Positions 1 through 9,103 of a stretch of 64,000 bases of DNA are shown here, piece by piece. The DNA is taken from NCBI GenBank assembly GCA_965219705.1, contig OZ244789.1:3286001-3350000 (forward strand), written 5' to 3'. This stretch comes from JAJECS01 sp965219705 (lineage in GTDB: Bacteria; Chloroflexota; UBA11872). The position numbers and the translations under genes were made by a program. Position 1 is the stretch's first letter. Every line of letters begins with the position of its first letter. The notes under the pieces are model-generated. The model worked only from the letters and a program-made list of their open reading frames with translations. It had not been told where the DNA came from and did no database searches.

Positions 1-150
1 CAAGGAGTCGCTGAAGCCCCCGGCAAAGAGCGGCACCGCGGTCACCAAGGCCACACTGACCCACATACCCATCGCCACGATCAGCATCGCGGGCCCGCTG
101 CTGTGCAGACGCCGGAGAACCAGTGCCGCGAGCGCCCGCGTGAACGTCAA
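1..150 (-). CDS. ABC transporter permease, FtsX/MacB-like (N-terminus only)
   Basis: The first 50 codons of a membrane protein run off the left edge of the window. It begins with a TTG two bases after the stop of the HlyD-like gene, so the two are translationally linked. The visible part has a short basic leader and then a hydrophobic segment (about residues 22-44), followed by GGFSDSL. That layout is typical of the first membrane helix of FtsX/MacB-type ABC export permeases. Together with the upstream adaptor lipoprotein it suggests an ABC export system, with the ATPase presumably beyond the window. The substrate cannot be told from what is visible. Confidence 0.55.
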   Translation of the reverse strand, partial: MTFTRALAALVLRRLHSSGPAMLIVAMGMWVSVALVTAVPLFAGGFSDSL

Positions 151-152
151 GG

Positions 153-1775
153 CTAGTAGGACTCGAAGATGACGGTGCCTTCCTCGACCCCGTCAATGAT
201 CTCGATCTCGGAGTCACTGCGGATGCCGGTGCGCACCGGCAGGCTGCGGCGCCGCCCATCGACGAGCGCCTCAACAAACTGGCGCAGGTTCACCGTTCGC
301 ACTGCCGTGATGGGAACCTTCAATACCTGGTCCTTGACCTCCAAAGTGATCTTCATGACCGCGCGCATCCCGATCTCGACGTCCGCGTCGGCCCAATCCA
401 CGGTGATCTTCGCTTCGTCGATGCGCACGGTGCCCCCGCCCGGCGCCCCAACCTCGTGCGGCAGCACGGCCACCCGCCCCTGGAAGACCATCCCCTCGAG
501 TCCACCTATGACCACGTCCACCGCCTGCCCCACCGCAAGCTGAGGCTGATTCCCGCGAGGAACGCTGGCTCGCACCACCAGCGTGCTCACATCTGCCATC
601 TCAACGATCGCCTCAGCCGGTTTCACATCGGTGCCCGGCACGCGAGGCACGTACGTCACCACACCGTCAAACGGGGCCGTGAGTCGGTGGTCGGACGTTG
701 GCGCTTGCAGCTCCGCCAGCCTCGAACGGGCAGCCGCGGCCGCTTCGCGCAGCGTCGCGACCTCGTGAGCCTTCCCGAGCTCGCCGGTCTGGAGAGCATC
801 CAGCAATCGCTGGGCGGCATCGCGCCGGAGAATGGCGGCCTGCCGGACCGTACGCGCGTGCTCGATCGCGGCCTCGTCCGCTCCGGCCCGCAGGGCTTCC
901 AGCGCGGCGTTGGCCTTGGAAAACTCCGCCTGCGCGCTTGCCGTTGAAGCCCGCGCCACCTGCAGCGCGGGCGGACCCTCGGAACGTTCGAGCAGGGAGA
1001 GCTCGTAGCGCGCCCGTGCCAAGGCGAGCGTCACGGCGGCCACGGCCTGCTCGGCCGCTGCCAGGGCCTGCTCAGATGCCGGCGCGCTCTGCCCCTGCAT
1101 CCGCCGCAACTCGTCTTGAGCGCTCAACAGCCGCAGCGCGTGGACCTCCACGTCGGCCCGGGCGGCGTCGATGGCCGCCGGCAGCGTGTCCTCGATGCGG
1201 CGCGCCTCCGCACTGCGCTCCGCAACCGCCGCTTCCGCCTCGGTAACCGCTGCCTGCGCGGAGGCGACGCGTGCCGGCGAGGGTCCGGCCAGCAGCGCAT
1301 CGAGCACTTGCTGCCGGGCGAAGACTTGGCTCTGAGCCAGCAATAACGCCTCCTCGGCCGCTGCCTGTTCTTCGAAGAGTTCGGTCTCGCCGGTGTTCAG
1401 CCGCTGCTCGGCGCTTTCGAGGTCCTTCCGCGCCGCCGCGGTTTCCTCTGCCCTACCACCGGTGTCCAGCTCTGCCACCACGTCGCCGGCCCGCACCGCC
1501 TCACCGCGCCGCACGTGGATCACCTTGAGCAGCCCCGGAACATCGAAGGAGAGCGCCGTCTCCAGTTCGGCCGCGACTCGGCCCTCCAGGCGGATGTCTT
1601 GCTCGATCCGGCCGCGCTCGACCTGGACCGTGGGACGATCGAGATAGCTGGGAGGCGCTGTGATCAGAGCGGGCGCGCTCGGTTCGCTCTCCGCAAAAAA
1701 CTCGCAGCCAGCCAGGGTGAGGGCTGCCAGGACGAGAGCCCCCAGGGAACGGATGCCATTCCTCACGTCGGCCAC
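153..1775 (-). CDS. HlyD-family membrane-fusion (adaptor) lipoprotein
   Basis: This is a periplasmic or extracellular adaptor of an ABC or RND-type exporter. From the GTG at 1775 it has a short basic N-terminus and a hydrophobic stretch ending in the lipobox LAGC (Cys about residue 24). A biotinyl-lipoyl-like half follows (LSFDVPG to GDVVAELDTG). A very long alanine/glutamate-rich coiled-coil hairpin comes next, then the second lipoyl half (LTAPFDGVV) and beta-barrel and membrane-proximal domains ending near VEEGTVIF. The frame stays open to 1955, but that extension is arginine-rich and would bury the signal peptide. A TAGAAT -10-like box (1822-1827) also favours the shorter start; a GTG at 1766 is possible too. 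The next gene is the permease. Confidence 0.82.
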   Translation of the reverse strand: MADVRNGIRSLGALVLAALTLAGCEFFAESEPSAPALITAPPSYLDRPTVQVERGRIEQDIRLEGRVAAELETALSFDVPGLLKVIHVRRGEAVRAGDVVAELDTGGRAEETAAARKDLESAEQRLNTGETELFEEQAAAEEALLLAQSQVFARQQVLDALLAGPSPARVASAQAAVTEAEAAVAERSAEARRIEDTLPAAIDAARADVEVHALRLLSAQDELRRMQGQSAPASEQALAAAEQAVAAVTLALARARYELSLLERSEGPPALQVARASTASAQAEFSKANAALEALRAGADEAAIEHARTVRQAAILRRDAAQRLLDALQTGELGKAHEVATLREAAAAARSRLAELQAPTSDHRLTAPFDGVVTYVPRVPGTDVKPAEAIVEMADVSTLVVRASVPRGNQPQLAVGQAVDVVIGGLEGMVFQGRVAVLPHEVGAPGGGTVRIDEAKITVDWADADVEIGMRAVMKITLEVKDQVLKVPITAVRTVNLRQFVEALVDGRRRSLPVRTGIRSDSEIEIIDGVEEGTVIFESY

Positions 1776-1963
1776 CCGAGTCACGGACCGCCCGGCAACG
1801 TTGCACTCGCCGGTGAAGCCGATTCTACCGGCAGGCCGGGAGCCGATGGCCCGCGGCGAATTCCTGCGAGACCGCGTCCGTGCGCCGGGCCGCTTCGCGG
1901 CACGTCGGGACGGGCCGGTCTCCAGCAAGTACTCTCCGCCATACGGACCCCTCACCTAGGACA

Positions 1964-3943
1964 ATGACGGGGCGGTCGGGTCTGGAGTGGATGATGACGG
2001 ATGCTGACGGGCCGAAGACTTGGATACCGCTGACAACGGCCGAGTGCGGCACGGTGACGGCGCTGGCCACTGGGCCGCTGGGGGCAAACCGCCAGGCCGT
2101 GATCGCCGGAACCCTGAGCGGGTTGTTTGTTGGCCGCGACGGCGGGCAAACGTGGGAGAAGGTGGGCGCACTGGGCGGCCGCTTCGTACAGGCGGCTGCC
2201 GTCTCGCCCACATTCGACAGCGATTCCACGCTGATTGTCGGCACCGCAGGCGCTGGCGCCTTCCTCTCGGTGGACGGCGGAGCATCTTGGCGTGAACAGG
2301 ACTTCTGGGGTCAGAGGCCGGACGTCACCGCGCTGGTGTTCTCGCCGACCTACGCAAGCGACGGCATGATCCTGGCTGGTACCAGCCAGGACGGCGTGTA
2401 CGTCACCACCAACCGGGGACGTACCTGGAATGCCGCCAACCAGGGTCTCGCCGATCTGGGCGTCAATGCACTAGCCGCTCACCTCGGGCCTGAGGGCCGC
2501 GGATTGCTGTTTGCGGGCGGCGCCGACGGCCTGTATGAGTGGTTGGGAGAGGCGCGGCGATGGTTCGCCGTGGCTGGCTATCCGGCCAGCCTGCCGGTCC
2601 AGGCAATCGCCTTCGCGCCCAGCTCGAGCGATCCCACGTTGTTCGTGGGGACCGAGGGTGGGGGGCTTTGGCGGTCCATCGACGCGGGCGCGTTGCGCCG
2701 GCTCGAAGCTGTGGGCGCCGAAGCCAGCGTCAATGCCATCGCGGCGTCGGCGGACTTCAGCGCCGACCAGACACTGATGGTTGCCACGGCAGAGGGTGGC
2801 CTCATGCAGTCGCGTGATCGAGGCGACTCATGGCAGCCGTTGGCGGCAGCCGCGGATGCACCTTCGGTCCTGGCCCTCACGAGCTGCGTCGACCCGGACG
2901 GCCAGGTGTGGCTGGCCGGTCTGCACGAGCGCGGCGTCCTTCGTTCGGCGGACGGCGGCGAGTCCTGGCAGCCTTCCAACGTGGGCGTGATGAGCCGCCC
3001 GGTCTTGGCGCTGGCGTTGTCACCTGAATTTGAGTCCGACGGCACCCTCCTTGCCGGCACGGCGGCCGAAGGCGTGCTGCGCTCAACCGACGGCGGGGCG
3101 ACCTGGTCGCCGGCCAGCGACGGGCTGGGCGAGCTGAGCGTGACGTCACTGGCCTTCTCACCGACATTCCCGGCTGATCGCCGGGTATTGGCGATCGCCG
3201 GGGCGAGCCTCATGGAGAGCCGCGCCGGCGGGCGGACATGGACGCCGGTGGCCGGTCTGCCGCGAGATGTCATGCCCCTCGGCCTGGCCATCGCGTCCGA
3301 TCCACGTGCCGGCCATGCCATTGCCGTCGGGGGCGCCGACGGCGCGTTGGCGCTGTCGCACGACGGTGGAACGTCATGGTCGAGGTCGGCCGAGCGCTTC
3401 GCGCGCAAGAACGTGGTGACGGTGGCGTTCTCGCCGAACTTCGCCTTGGACGGCACGGTCTTCGCCGCCACCGCGGGCGACGGCATGGTCGCGGTGTACC
3501 GCTCGACGGATCGTGGCGCGTCCTGGAGCCGCATCTTCGAACACGAGGGTGACGGCTGGGTCTCGCTGGCAATCCCGCCCACGTACGGCGACACGGACGA
3601 TTTCATAGCTATCGCTACCGGTCGTGACGTGATCACGTCGGTGGGTCGCCGTCTGCGGTCCTGGCGCACGACGCGGCCCACCGAGACACGCTTGTCGGTC
3701 ATCGCGGTGGCGGCTTCGGCACGGTTCGCCAAAAACGACACCCTGTATGCGGCCACGACTCGCGGCGTCTTCAGATCGGTGGACCGCGGCCGCATATGGC
3801 GCCGGCTGCAGGCCGGCATGGGGGCGCATCCGGTCACCTGCCTGGCGCTTGCGCCCGACGAAGCCGGCAAGGACGTGCTGGTCGCCGGGACGCTGGAAGG
3901 CAGCGTCTGGTGCCTGCGGAATGCCGAGGCGGCGCAGGAATAG
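1964..3943 (+). CDS. Asp-box (BNR/sortilin-like) beta-propeller protein
   Basis: About 659 residues made almost entirely of beta-propeller repeats. Around ten Asp-box motifs of the form S-x-D-x-G-x-(T/S)-W are visible, for example SVDGGASW, SRDRGDSW, SADGGESW, STDGGATW, SHDGGTSW and SVDRGRIW. They alternate with blocks reading roughly LAFSPTFxxDxTLxAGT. This architecture is shared by sialidase-like BNR proteins, YCF48/HCF136-type proteins and sortilin ectodomains, but the sialidase catalytic arginine triad is not evident, so no enzyme is claimed. There is no signal peptide or membrane segment. ATG at 1964 has a weak AGGA just upstream; ATG at 1991 or 1994 is possible. It stands between a divergent exporter gene and a convergent glycosidase. 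Function unknown. Confidence 0.75.
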   Translation: MTGRSGLEWMMTDADGPKTWIPLTTAECGTVTALATGPLGANRQAVIAGTLSGLFVGRDGGQTWEKVGALGGRFVQAAAVSPTFDSDSTLIVGTAGAGAFLSVDGGASWREQDFWGQRPDVTALVFSPTYASDGMILAGTSQDGVYVTTNRGRTWNAANQGLADLGVNALAAHLGPEGRGLLFAGGADGLYEWLGEARRWFAVAGYPASLPVQAIAFAPSSSDPTLFVGTEGGGLWRSIDAGALRRLEAVGAEASVNAIAASADFSADQTLMVATAEGGLMQSRDRGDSWQPLAAAADAPSVLALTSCVDPDGQVWLAGLHERGVLRSADGGESWQPSNVGVMSRPVLALALSPEFESDGTLLAGTAAEGVLRSTDGGATWSPASDGLGELSVTSLAFSPTFPADRRVLAIAGASLMESRAGGRTWTPVAGLPRDVMPLGLAIASDPRAGHAIAVGGADGALALSHDGGTSWSRSAERFARKNVVTVAFSPNFALDGTVFAATAGDGMVAVYRSTDRGASWSRIFEHEGDGWVSLAIPPTYGDTDDFIAIATGRDVITSVGRRLRSWRTTRPTETRLSVIAVAASARFAKNDTLYAATTRGVFRSVDRGRIWRRLQAGMGAHPVTCLALAPDEAGKDVLVAGTLEGSVWCLRNAEAAQE

Positions 3944-3988
3944 GAGCTGCCGGCCTCGGCCGAGCCGTTGGCCGAATCCCGGCCGCCG

Positions 3989-6091
3989 TCAGTCCGCGGT
4001 GCAGTGGATGACGGCGACCTCCCACTGACCGATCTCGAGCCGGAATGCGTTGTCCTCGACCGCAAGATCGGCCCTTGCGATCAGGTCGCGCGCCCGCGTG
4101 GTCCGCGAGCGCGGGCACAGCTTCACTTGCGCCGCGGCCCGCTCCATGTTGAACACGAACACCAGCCAGCCACCCTGCCGCGAGCGCCGCACCACCGGCA
4201 CCACCCGGTCGCCTTCAATCGCCACCGGCGCCGCGATGCCGGCCTCATCCAGCAGCCCCATCACCAGTTCCGGCTGCCCCACGTCGCCGAACCCCGCCGA
4301 CAGGCTCAGCCCGTACCACGTGAAACGGCCATCCGCGGTCTGCACCCCGACCGTGGCCCCGTCGAGGGAGGCAATCGCGCGCGTCTCCCCCCGCGGCTCC
4401 AGCACGGCGTAGCCGCAGGGGCTAGTGATCGCGTGCCGACCGTGTGGCGTCTGCACATCGTTGCGTCCCTGCTCGATGTCGTACTCGGTCACCGCCGAGA
4501 AGTCCGCCACCCGCACCCCCAGCCGCTCCGCCAGGCCCTCCGGCGGGCCGTAGCTGGACTGCCCGTCGCCCGCGTACAGCCCGAAGCTGCCCTCCGCCAC
4601 CAGCCGGGTTTGCGGGCTCTGCTCCAGCGTTTGCTCAATCCGCTCCCGCACCTCATCAGTCATCAGCGTCACGTTGGGCAGGAACAGCAACCGGTAGCCC
4701 GTCCAGTCCATCCGCGGGGTGACCACGTCCGCTGGGACGCCGTGCGTCCACAGCGTGCGGTACACGCCCCGCAGGTCCGCCAGGAAGCGCTCGTCCTCGT
4801 CGTTGTAGCCAAATAGCTCCTGCGACTCAGAGTGATAGACAATCCCCACCTCGGCGCGCGGGCACTCCAGCGGCAAGTGCTCGCGCAGGCCGCCGATCTG
4901 CTGGATGGCCCGTGTCACGGCCGCGAATCGCGGCGTAGGCTCTCCGTCCAGCGCCACCAGGTTGTAGCCGGGCGACTCGAAGCTGAGGTATTCCGGCCGG
5001 TGCTGCCAGAACATGGCCCCCGAAGCGCCGTGCGCCAGGGTCATCCACAGCAGCGTGGTCAGCTCGCGCGGGTCGGATTGCTTCTTCCAGCTAACCCCGC
5101 CTCGCGACATGCCCGAGTAGATCTCCTCGTTCCACCAGCGCCCCTGCTTCCCCGCGCTGCGCGACCAGTCGAACCCGAACGCGCGATCCGCGAGTTGGTA
5201 CGGATCTCTGGAGGTCAGCAGGTTGTTCGAGGGCATGGACATGCCCCAACTGTCCGCAATGGCCGCGCAGCCCTCATCCCACGGCCGCGGGAACCAAGCG
5301 CCGTGGGAGCGGGTTTCGTGGACCGGATCAAGCCGCTTGGTTTCGTCAATCATCCATTGCAGGTGGCCGGCCAGGTTTTCGTAGTGGAATCGCCGGTACA
5401 GCAGCATCTCCACCACGTTGTCATTCGACCGCGGCGGCTCCACATCCTCCCAGCGGCGGTAGCGGCGCAGCAGGCGCGCGTTGAGCTCGTCCAGCGTGAA
5501 GCGCTCCCGCAGCCAGGCCTCGTACCGGGCCAGCGTGTGCGGGCAGTAGCAGGGATATCCGTCGCTGTCGCGACAGAATGCCGACGTGAGGTTGATCCCG
5601 TCCCAGATCCCCCAGATCAGCAGGCTCGGCTGCTCCCGGTAGCGCGTCACCACGTGGCGCAGCAGCGCGCCCCCGTATTCTCGCCAGGCCGGGTGGTCGT
5701 AGCAGTGCATCTGCGAGCCCTGCGGCGTGGCCGCGCCCGCGGTCGGCGATACCCGTTCCCCGCGGTAAGTGACCACCCGCATGTCGGGATGTTCGCGGGT
5801 CAGCCACTCCGGGCAGGCTCCGTGCGTGGCCAGAATGATGTCGAGCCAAATCTGGAGATCGTGTTCGGCCGCCAGATCGAACAGCCGGTCAATGTCCTCC
5901 AGCTCATACTGGCCCGGTCGCGGCTCCATGTGGTTCCAATAGGTGAAGCTGCGGACGATGCGGAAGCCCGCGGCGTTCAAACGCGCGAAATCGTCGTCCC
6001 AGAGGTCGAGTTTCGGCATCGGGGCGCGGTAGTACCCCACGCCAACCGGAAACGGGATCCCTGGAATGCCGAAGAACTCCTGGTCAGACAT
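3989..6091 (-). CDS. GH42-like glycoside hydrolase (beta-galactosidase family), copy 1
   Basis: A 700-residue protein with the layout of family 42 beta-galactosidases: an N-terminal TIM barrel (GVGYYRAP, RSFTYWNHMEPRPGQYELEDID), a CYCP segment, a Rossmann-like middle domain (VGIVYHSESQELFGY, GYRLLFLPNVTLMTDEV) and a C-terminal beta domain. The probable nucleophile is Glu322 in WWNEE. Where family members have the acid/base Asn-Glu pair, this protein reads W160-GIW-D164-G165, so the usual acid/base glutamate is missing. ATG at 6091 is chosen because AAAGGA lies nine bases upstream; an ATG at 6109 would place that site inside the gene. No signal peptide is seen. It is followed on the opposite strand by the propeller gene and preceded by a close paralogue. 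Confidence 0.8.
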   Translation of the reverse strand: MSDQEFFGIPGIPFPVGVGYYRAPMPKLDLWDDDFARLNAAGFRIVRSFTYWNHMEPRPGQYELEDIDRLFDLAAEHDLQIWLDIILATHGACPEWLTREHPDMRVVTYRGERVSPTAGAATPQGSQMHCYDHPAWREYGGALLRHVVTRYREQPSLLIWGIWDGINLTSAFCRDSDGYPCYCPHTLARYEAWLRERFTLDELNARLLRRYRRWEDVEPPRSNDNVVEMLLYRRFHYENLAGHLQWMIDETKRLDPVHETRSHGAWFPRPWDEGCAAIADSWGMSMPSNNLLTSRDPYQLADRAFGFDWSRSAGKQGRWWNEEIYSGMSRGGVSWKKQSDPRELTTLLWMTLAHGASGAMFWQHRPEYLSFESPGYNLVALDGEPTPRFAAVTRAIQQIGGLREHLPLECPRAEVGIVYHSESQELFGYNDEDERFLADLRGVYRTLWTHGVPADVVTPRMDWTGYRLLFLPNVTLMTDEVRERIEQTLEQSPQTRLVAEGSFGLYAGDGQSSYGPPEGLAERLGVRVADFSAVTEYDIEQGRNDVQTPHGRHAITSPCGYAVLEPRGETRAIASLDGATVGVQTADGRFTWYGLSLSAGFGDVGQPELVMGLLDEAGIAAPVAIEGDRVVPVVRRSRQGGWLVFVFNMERAAAQVKLCPRSRTTRARDLIARADLAVEDNAFRLEIGQWEVAVIHCTAD
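4047..5101. repeat. 1,055-base direct repeat, copy A
   Basis: This block covers codons of about residues 331-682 of glycosidase copy 1. It matches 6263-7317 at a constant offset of 2,216 bases. I saw no difference in the DNA lines compared, and the encoded proteins are identical throughout. On both flanks the paralogues diverge at once, with frequent substitutions, including silent ones. The pattern points to recent gene conversion or unequal recombination, or to an assembly collapse. Confidence 0.9.
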
Positions 6092-6204
6092 CTGACTCGG
6101 TCCTTTCATCCGCGTGCCGGCCTCTGCTCATGGCCAGCGGACTGCCGCCCGCGATTTCTCGCCGATCCCACATGACCAGCCGGATAATGTTTCCCCCGCT
6201 CCGC

Positions 6205-8292
6205 TCAATCCTCGGTGCAGTGGATGACGGCGACTTCCCACCGGTCGATCTTCAGCTGGAACGCGTTGTCCTCGACCGCAAGATCGGCCCTTGCGATCAG
6301 GTCGCGCGCCCGCGTGGTCCGCGAGCGCGGGCACAGCTTCACTTGCGCCGCGGCCCGCTCCATGTTGAACACGAACACCAGCCAGCCACCCTGCCGCGAG
6401 CGCCGCACCACCGGCACCACCCGGTCGCCTTCAATCGCCACCGGCGCCGCGATGCCGGCCTCATCCAGCAGCCCCATCACCAGTTCCGGCTGCCCCACGT
6501 CGCCGAACCCCGCCGACAGGCTCAGCCCGTACCACGTGAAACGGCCATCCGCGGTCTGCACCCCGACCGTGGCCCCGTCGAGGGAGGCAATCGCGCGCGT
6601 CTCCCCCCGCGGCTCCAGCACGGCGTAGCCGCAGGGGCTAGTGATCGCGTGCCGACCGTGTGGCGTCTGCACATCGTTGCGTCCCTGCTCGATGTCGTAC
6701 TCGGTCACCGCCGAGAAGTCCGCCACCCGCACCCCCAGCCGCTCCGCCAGGCCCTCCGGCGGGCCGTAGCTGGACTGCCCGTCGCCCGCGTACAGCCCGA
6801 AGCTGCCCTCCGCCACCAGCCGGGTTTGCGGGCTCTGCTCCAGCGTTTGCTCAATCCGCTCCCGCACCTCATCAGTCATCAGCGTCACGTTGGGCAGGAA
6901 CAGCAACCGGTAGCCCGTCCAGTCCATCCGCGGGGTGACCACGTCCGCTGGGACGCCGTGCGTCCACAGCGTGCGGTACACGCCCCGCAGGTCCGCCAGG
7001 AAGCGCTCGTCCTCGTCGTTGTAGCCAAATAGCTCCTGCGACTCAGAGTGATAGACAATCCCCACCTCGGCGCGCGGGCACTCCAGCGGCAAGTGCTCGC
7101 GCAGGCCGCCGATCTGCTGGATGGCCCGTGTCACGGCCGCGAATCGCGGCGTAGGCTCTCCGTCCAGCGCCACCAGGTTGTAGCCGGGCGACTCGAAGCT
7201 GAGGTATTCCGGCCGGTGCTGCCAGAACATGGCCCCCGAAGCGCCGTGCGCCAGGGTCATCCACAGCAGCGTGGTCAGCTCGCGCGGGTCGGATTGCTTC
7301 TTCCAGCTAACCCCGCCGCGTGACATGCCCGCGTAGATCTCCTCGTTCCACCAGCGCCCGTGCTTGCCCGCGCTGCGTGACCAATCAAACCCAAACGCTC
7401 GCCCCGAAATCTGGTGCGGGTCTCTGGAGGTCAGCAGGTTGTTCGAGGGCATGGACATGCCCCAACTGTCCGCAATGGCCGCGCAGCCCTCGTCCCAGGG
7501 CCGAGGAGACCAAGCGCCGTGGGAGCGGGTCTCATGGTCGGGATCGATCTGCTTGGTCTCGTCGACCATCCATTGCAGGTAACCGGCCAGGTTTTCGTAG
7601 TGGAACCGCCGGTACAGCAGCATCTCCACCACGTTCCCATTCGACCGCGGCGGCTCCACGTCCTCCCAGCGGCGGTAGCGCCGCAGCAGCCGCTCGTTGA
7701 GCTCGTCCAGCGTGAAGCGCTCGCGCAGCCACGCCTCGTACCGCGCCAGGGTGTGCCGGCAGTAGCAGGGATACCCGCGTGCCGACGCCAGGCCGACACC
7801 GTCCCAAAGGCCCCATATCAGCAAGCTGGGCCGCTCCCGGTAGCGCGTCACCACGTGGCGCAGCAGCGCACCCCCGTAGTCGCGCCAGGCCGGGTGGTCG
7901 TAGCAGTGAATCTGCGAGCCCTGCGGCGTGGCCGCGCCCGCAGTCGGCGCTACCGGTTCCCCGCTGTAGGTGACGATCCGCATGTCGGGATGCTCGCGAG
8001 TCAGCCACTCCGGGCAGGCCCCGTGCGTCGCCAGCGTGATGTCGAGCCAGACCTGGAGATCGTGCTTCTCAGCCAGATCGAACAGGCGGTCGAAGTCCTC
8101 CAGCTCATACTGGCCCGGCCGCGGCTCCATGTGGTTCCAATAGGAGAAGCTGCGGACAATGTCGAATCCCGCGGCGCGCAATCGCGCGAAGTCGTCGTCC
8201 CAGACATCGAGCTTGGGGATCGGAGCGCGGTAGTACTCCACCCCAACCGGAAACGGGACCCCTGGAATGCCAAAGCTACGCTCTGCAGTCAT
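6205..8292 (-). CDS. GH42-like glycoside hydrolase (beta-galactosidase family), copy 2
   Basis: A 695-residue paralogue of the adjacent downstream gene, with the same domain order. The last half (residues about 326-677) is identical to copy 1, while the first half differs at many positions and lacks a few residues before the CYC segment (GVGLASARGYPCYC). The putative nucleophile is Glu317 in WWNEE. The acid/base position again reads IWGLWDG, so both copies share the loss. The ATG at 8292 has a good GGAAGGGAG site nine bases upstream. The 113-base gap to copy 1 contains nothing recognisable, and the two are probably co-transcribed. Activity on a beta-galactoside cannot be assumed. Confidence 0.8.
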   Translation of the reverse strand: MTAERSFGIPGVPFPVGVEYYRAPIPKLDVWDDDFARLRAAGFDIVRSFSYWNHMEPRPGQYELEDFDRLFDLAEKHDLQVWLDITLATHGACPEWLTREHPDMRIVTYSGEPVAPTAGAATPQGSQIHCYDHPAWRDYGGALLRHVVTRYRERPSLLIWGLWDGVGLASARGYPCYCRHTLARYEAWLRERFTLDELNERLLRRYRRWEDVEPPRSNGNVVEMLLYRRFHYENLAGYLQWMVDETKQIDPDHETRSHGAWSPRPWDEGCAAIADSWGMSMPSNNLLTSRDPHQISGRAFGFDWSRSAGKHGRWWNEEIYAGMSRGGVSWKKQSDPRELTTLLWMTLAHGASGAMFWQHRPEYLSFESPGYNLVALDGEPTPRFAAVTRAIQQIGGLREHLPLECPRAEVGIVYHSESQELFGYNDEDERFLADLRGVYRTLWTHGVPADVVTPRMDWTGYRLLFLPNVTLMTDEVRERIEQTLEQSPQTRLVAEGSFGLYAGDGQSSYGPPEGLAERLGVRVADFSAVTEYDIEQGRNDVQTPHGRHAITSPCGYAVLEPRGETRAIASLDGATVGVQTADGRFTWYGLSLSAGFGDVGQPELVMGLLDEAGIAAPVAIEGDRVVPVVRRSRQGGWLVFVFNMERAAAQVKLCPRSRTTRARDLIARADLAVEDNAFQLKIDRWEVAVIHCTED
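6263..7317. repeat. 1,055-base direct repeat, copy B
   Basis: Second copy of the block at 4047-5101, inside glycosidase copy 2. No terminal inverted repeats, target duplications or transposase accompany it, so it is a shared gene segment and not a mobile element. Confidence 0.9.
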
Positions 8293-8423
8293 CTCAGCAC
8301 GCTCCCTTCCCCACCTTCGAGCCGGTCACATGGTATCCGCCGCGAGCCCGGCAAGATCAAGCATGCTAGATTGCCGCCGTCTCGCGGTCGTGGTGCCGCC
8401 TGCGGGAATCTTGGCGCCATCGC

Positions 8424-9095
8424 ATGGCAGATCGCCGCTCGTCGCAACGTGTGCCACCGACCACCGTGCGGCGGCTCTCCGCCTACTACCGCGCCCTTGG
8501 CGCGCTGGTGGAGCGGGACGTGTCGCACGTGTCGTCGAAGGTGTTAAGCGACCTGGCCGGATCAACGGCGGCGCAGGTCCGTCGAGACTTGGCGTACTTC
8601 GGCTCGTTTGGCACGCGCGGGGTCGGGTACTCCGTAGATTCGCTGCGTGCGCAGCTCGCCAGCATTCTCGGAATCGACCGCTCGTGGCCCCTCGGCCTCG
8701 TGGGCGCCGGGAATCTCGGCCAGGCCCTGCTCGCGTATCGCGGATTTCACGGGCCGGAGTACAAGATCGCCGCGGCGTTCGACGTTGATCCCGCCAAAAT
8801 CGGCACGGTGGTTGAGGGCGTGCGAGTGTCCAACGTCGCCAGTTTCAAGAGCGAGGCCCGGCGGCTGGGCGTGGCAATCGTGTTGGTGGCCGTGCCCGCC
8901 GAGGCCGCGCAGGCCGTCGTCGATCAAGTGGTGGCCGCGGACGTGCACGCCATTCTCAATTTCGCACCGGTGAAACTTCGTGTTCCTCGCGGCGTCCGGG
9001 TTTCAAACGTGGATCTCTCCATGGAGGTGGAATCGCTCACCCACGCGCTCACCGATGGACGGCGTGGCGCGGGCGGGGCGCGGTGCGTATCATGA
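8424..9095 (+). CDS. rex: Redox-sensing transcriptional repressor Rex
   Basis: A 223-residue NADH/NAD+ sensor of the usual Rex length. An N-terminal winged helix (VPPTTVRRLSAYYRAL, then STAAQVRRDLAYFGSFGTRGVGY) binds DNA. A Rossmann domain begins at GLVGAGNLG (residues 91-99) and continues through FDVDPAKIG. The C-terminal region ILNFAPVKL-VPRGVxVxNVDLSxEVESL is the domain-swapped helix area of the family. Known Rex proteins release DNA when NADH rises and control respiratory genes. Here the gene lies 60 bases upstream of nuoA, with a matching operator between them, so regulation of complex I is the natural reading. Confidence 0.95.
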   Translation: MADRRSSQRVPPTTVRRLSAYYRALGALVERDVSHVSSKVLSDLAGSTAAQVRRDLAYFGSFGTRGVGYSVDSLRAQLASILGIDRSWPLGLVGAGNLGQALLAYRGFHGPEYKIAAAFDVDPAKIGTVVEGVRVSNVASFKSEARRLGVAIVLVAVPAEAAQAVVDQVVAADVHAILNFAPVKLRVPRGVRVSNVDLSMEVESLTHALTDGRRGAGGARCVS

Positions 9096-9103
9096 GTGCC
9101 GGC

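Noticed and set aside
2578..4065. A 495-codon minus-strand ORF opposite the propeller gene
   Set aside because: Ser/Pro/Ala-rich mirror of the repeated coding strand; no family resemblance.
4047..7317. The 1,055-base repeats as insertion sequences
   Set aside because: They are matching parts of two paralogous genes, with no transposase, terminal repeats or target duplications.
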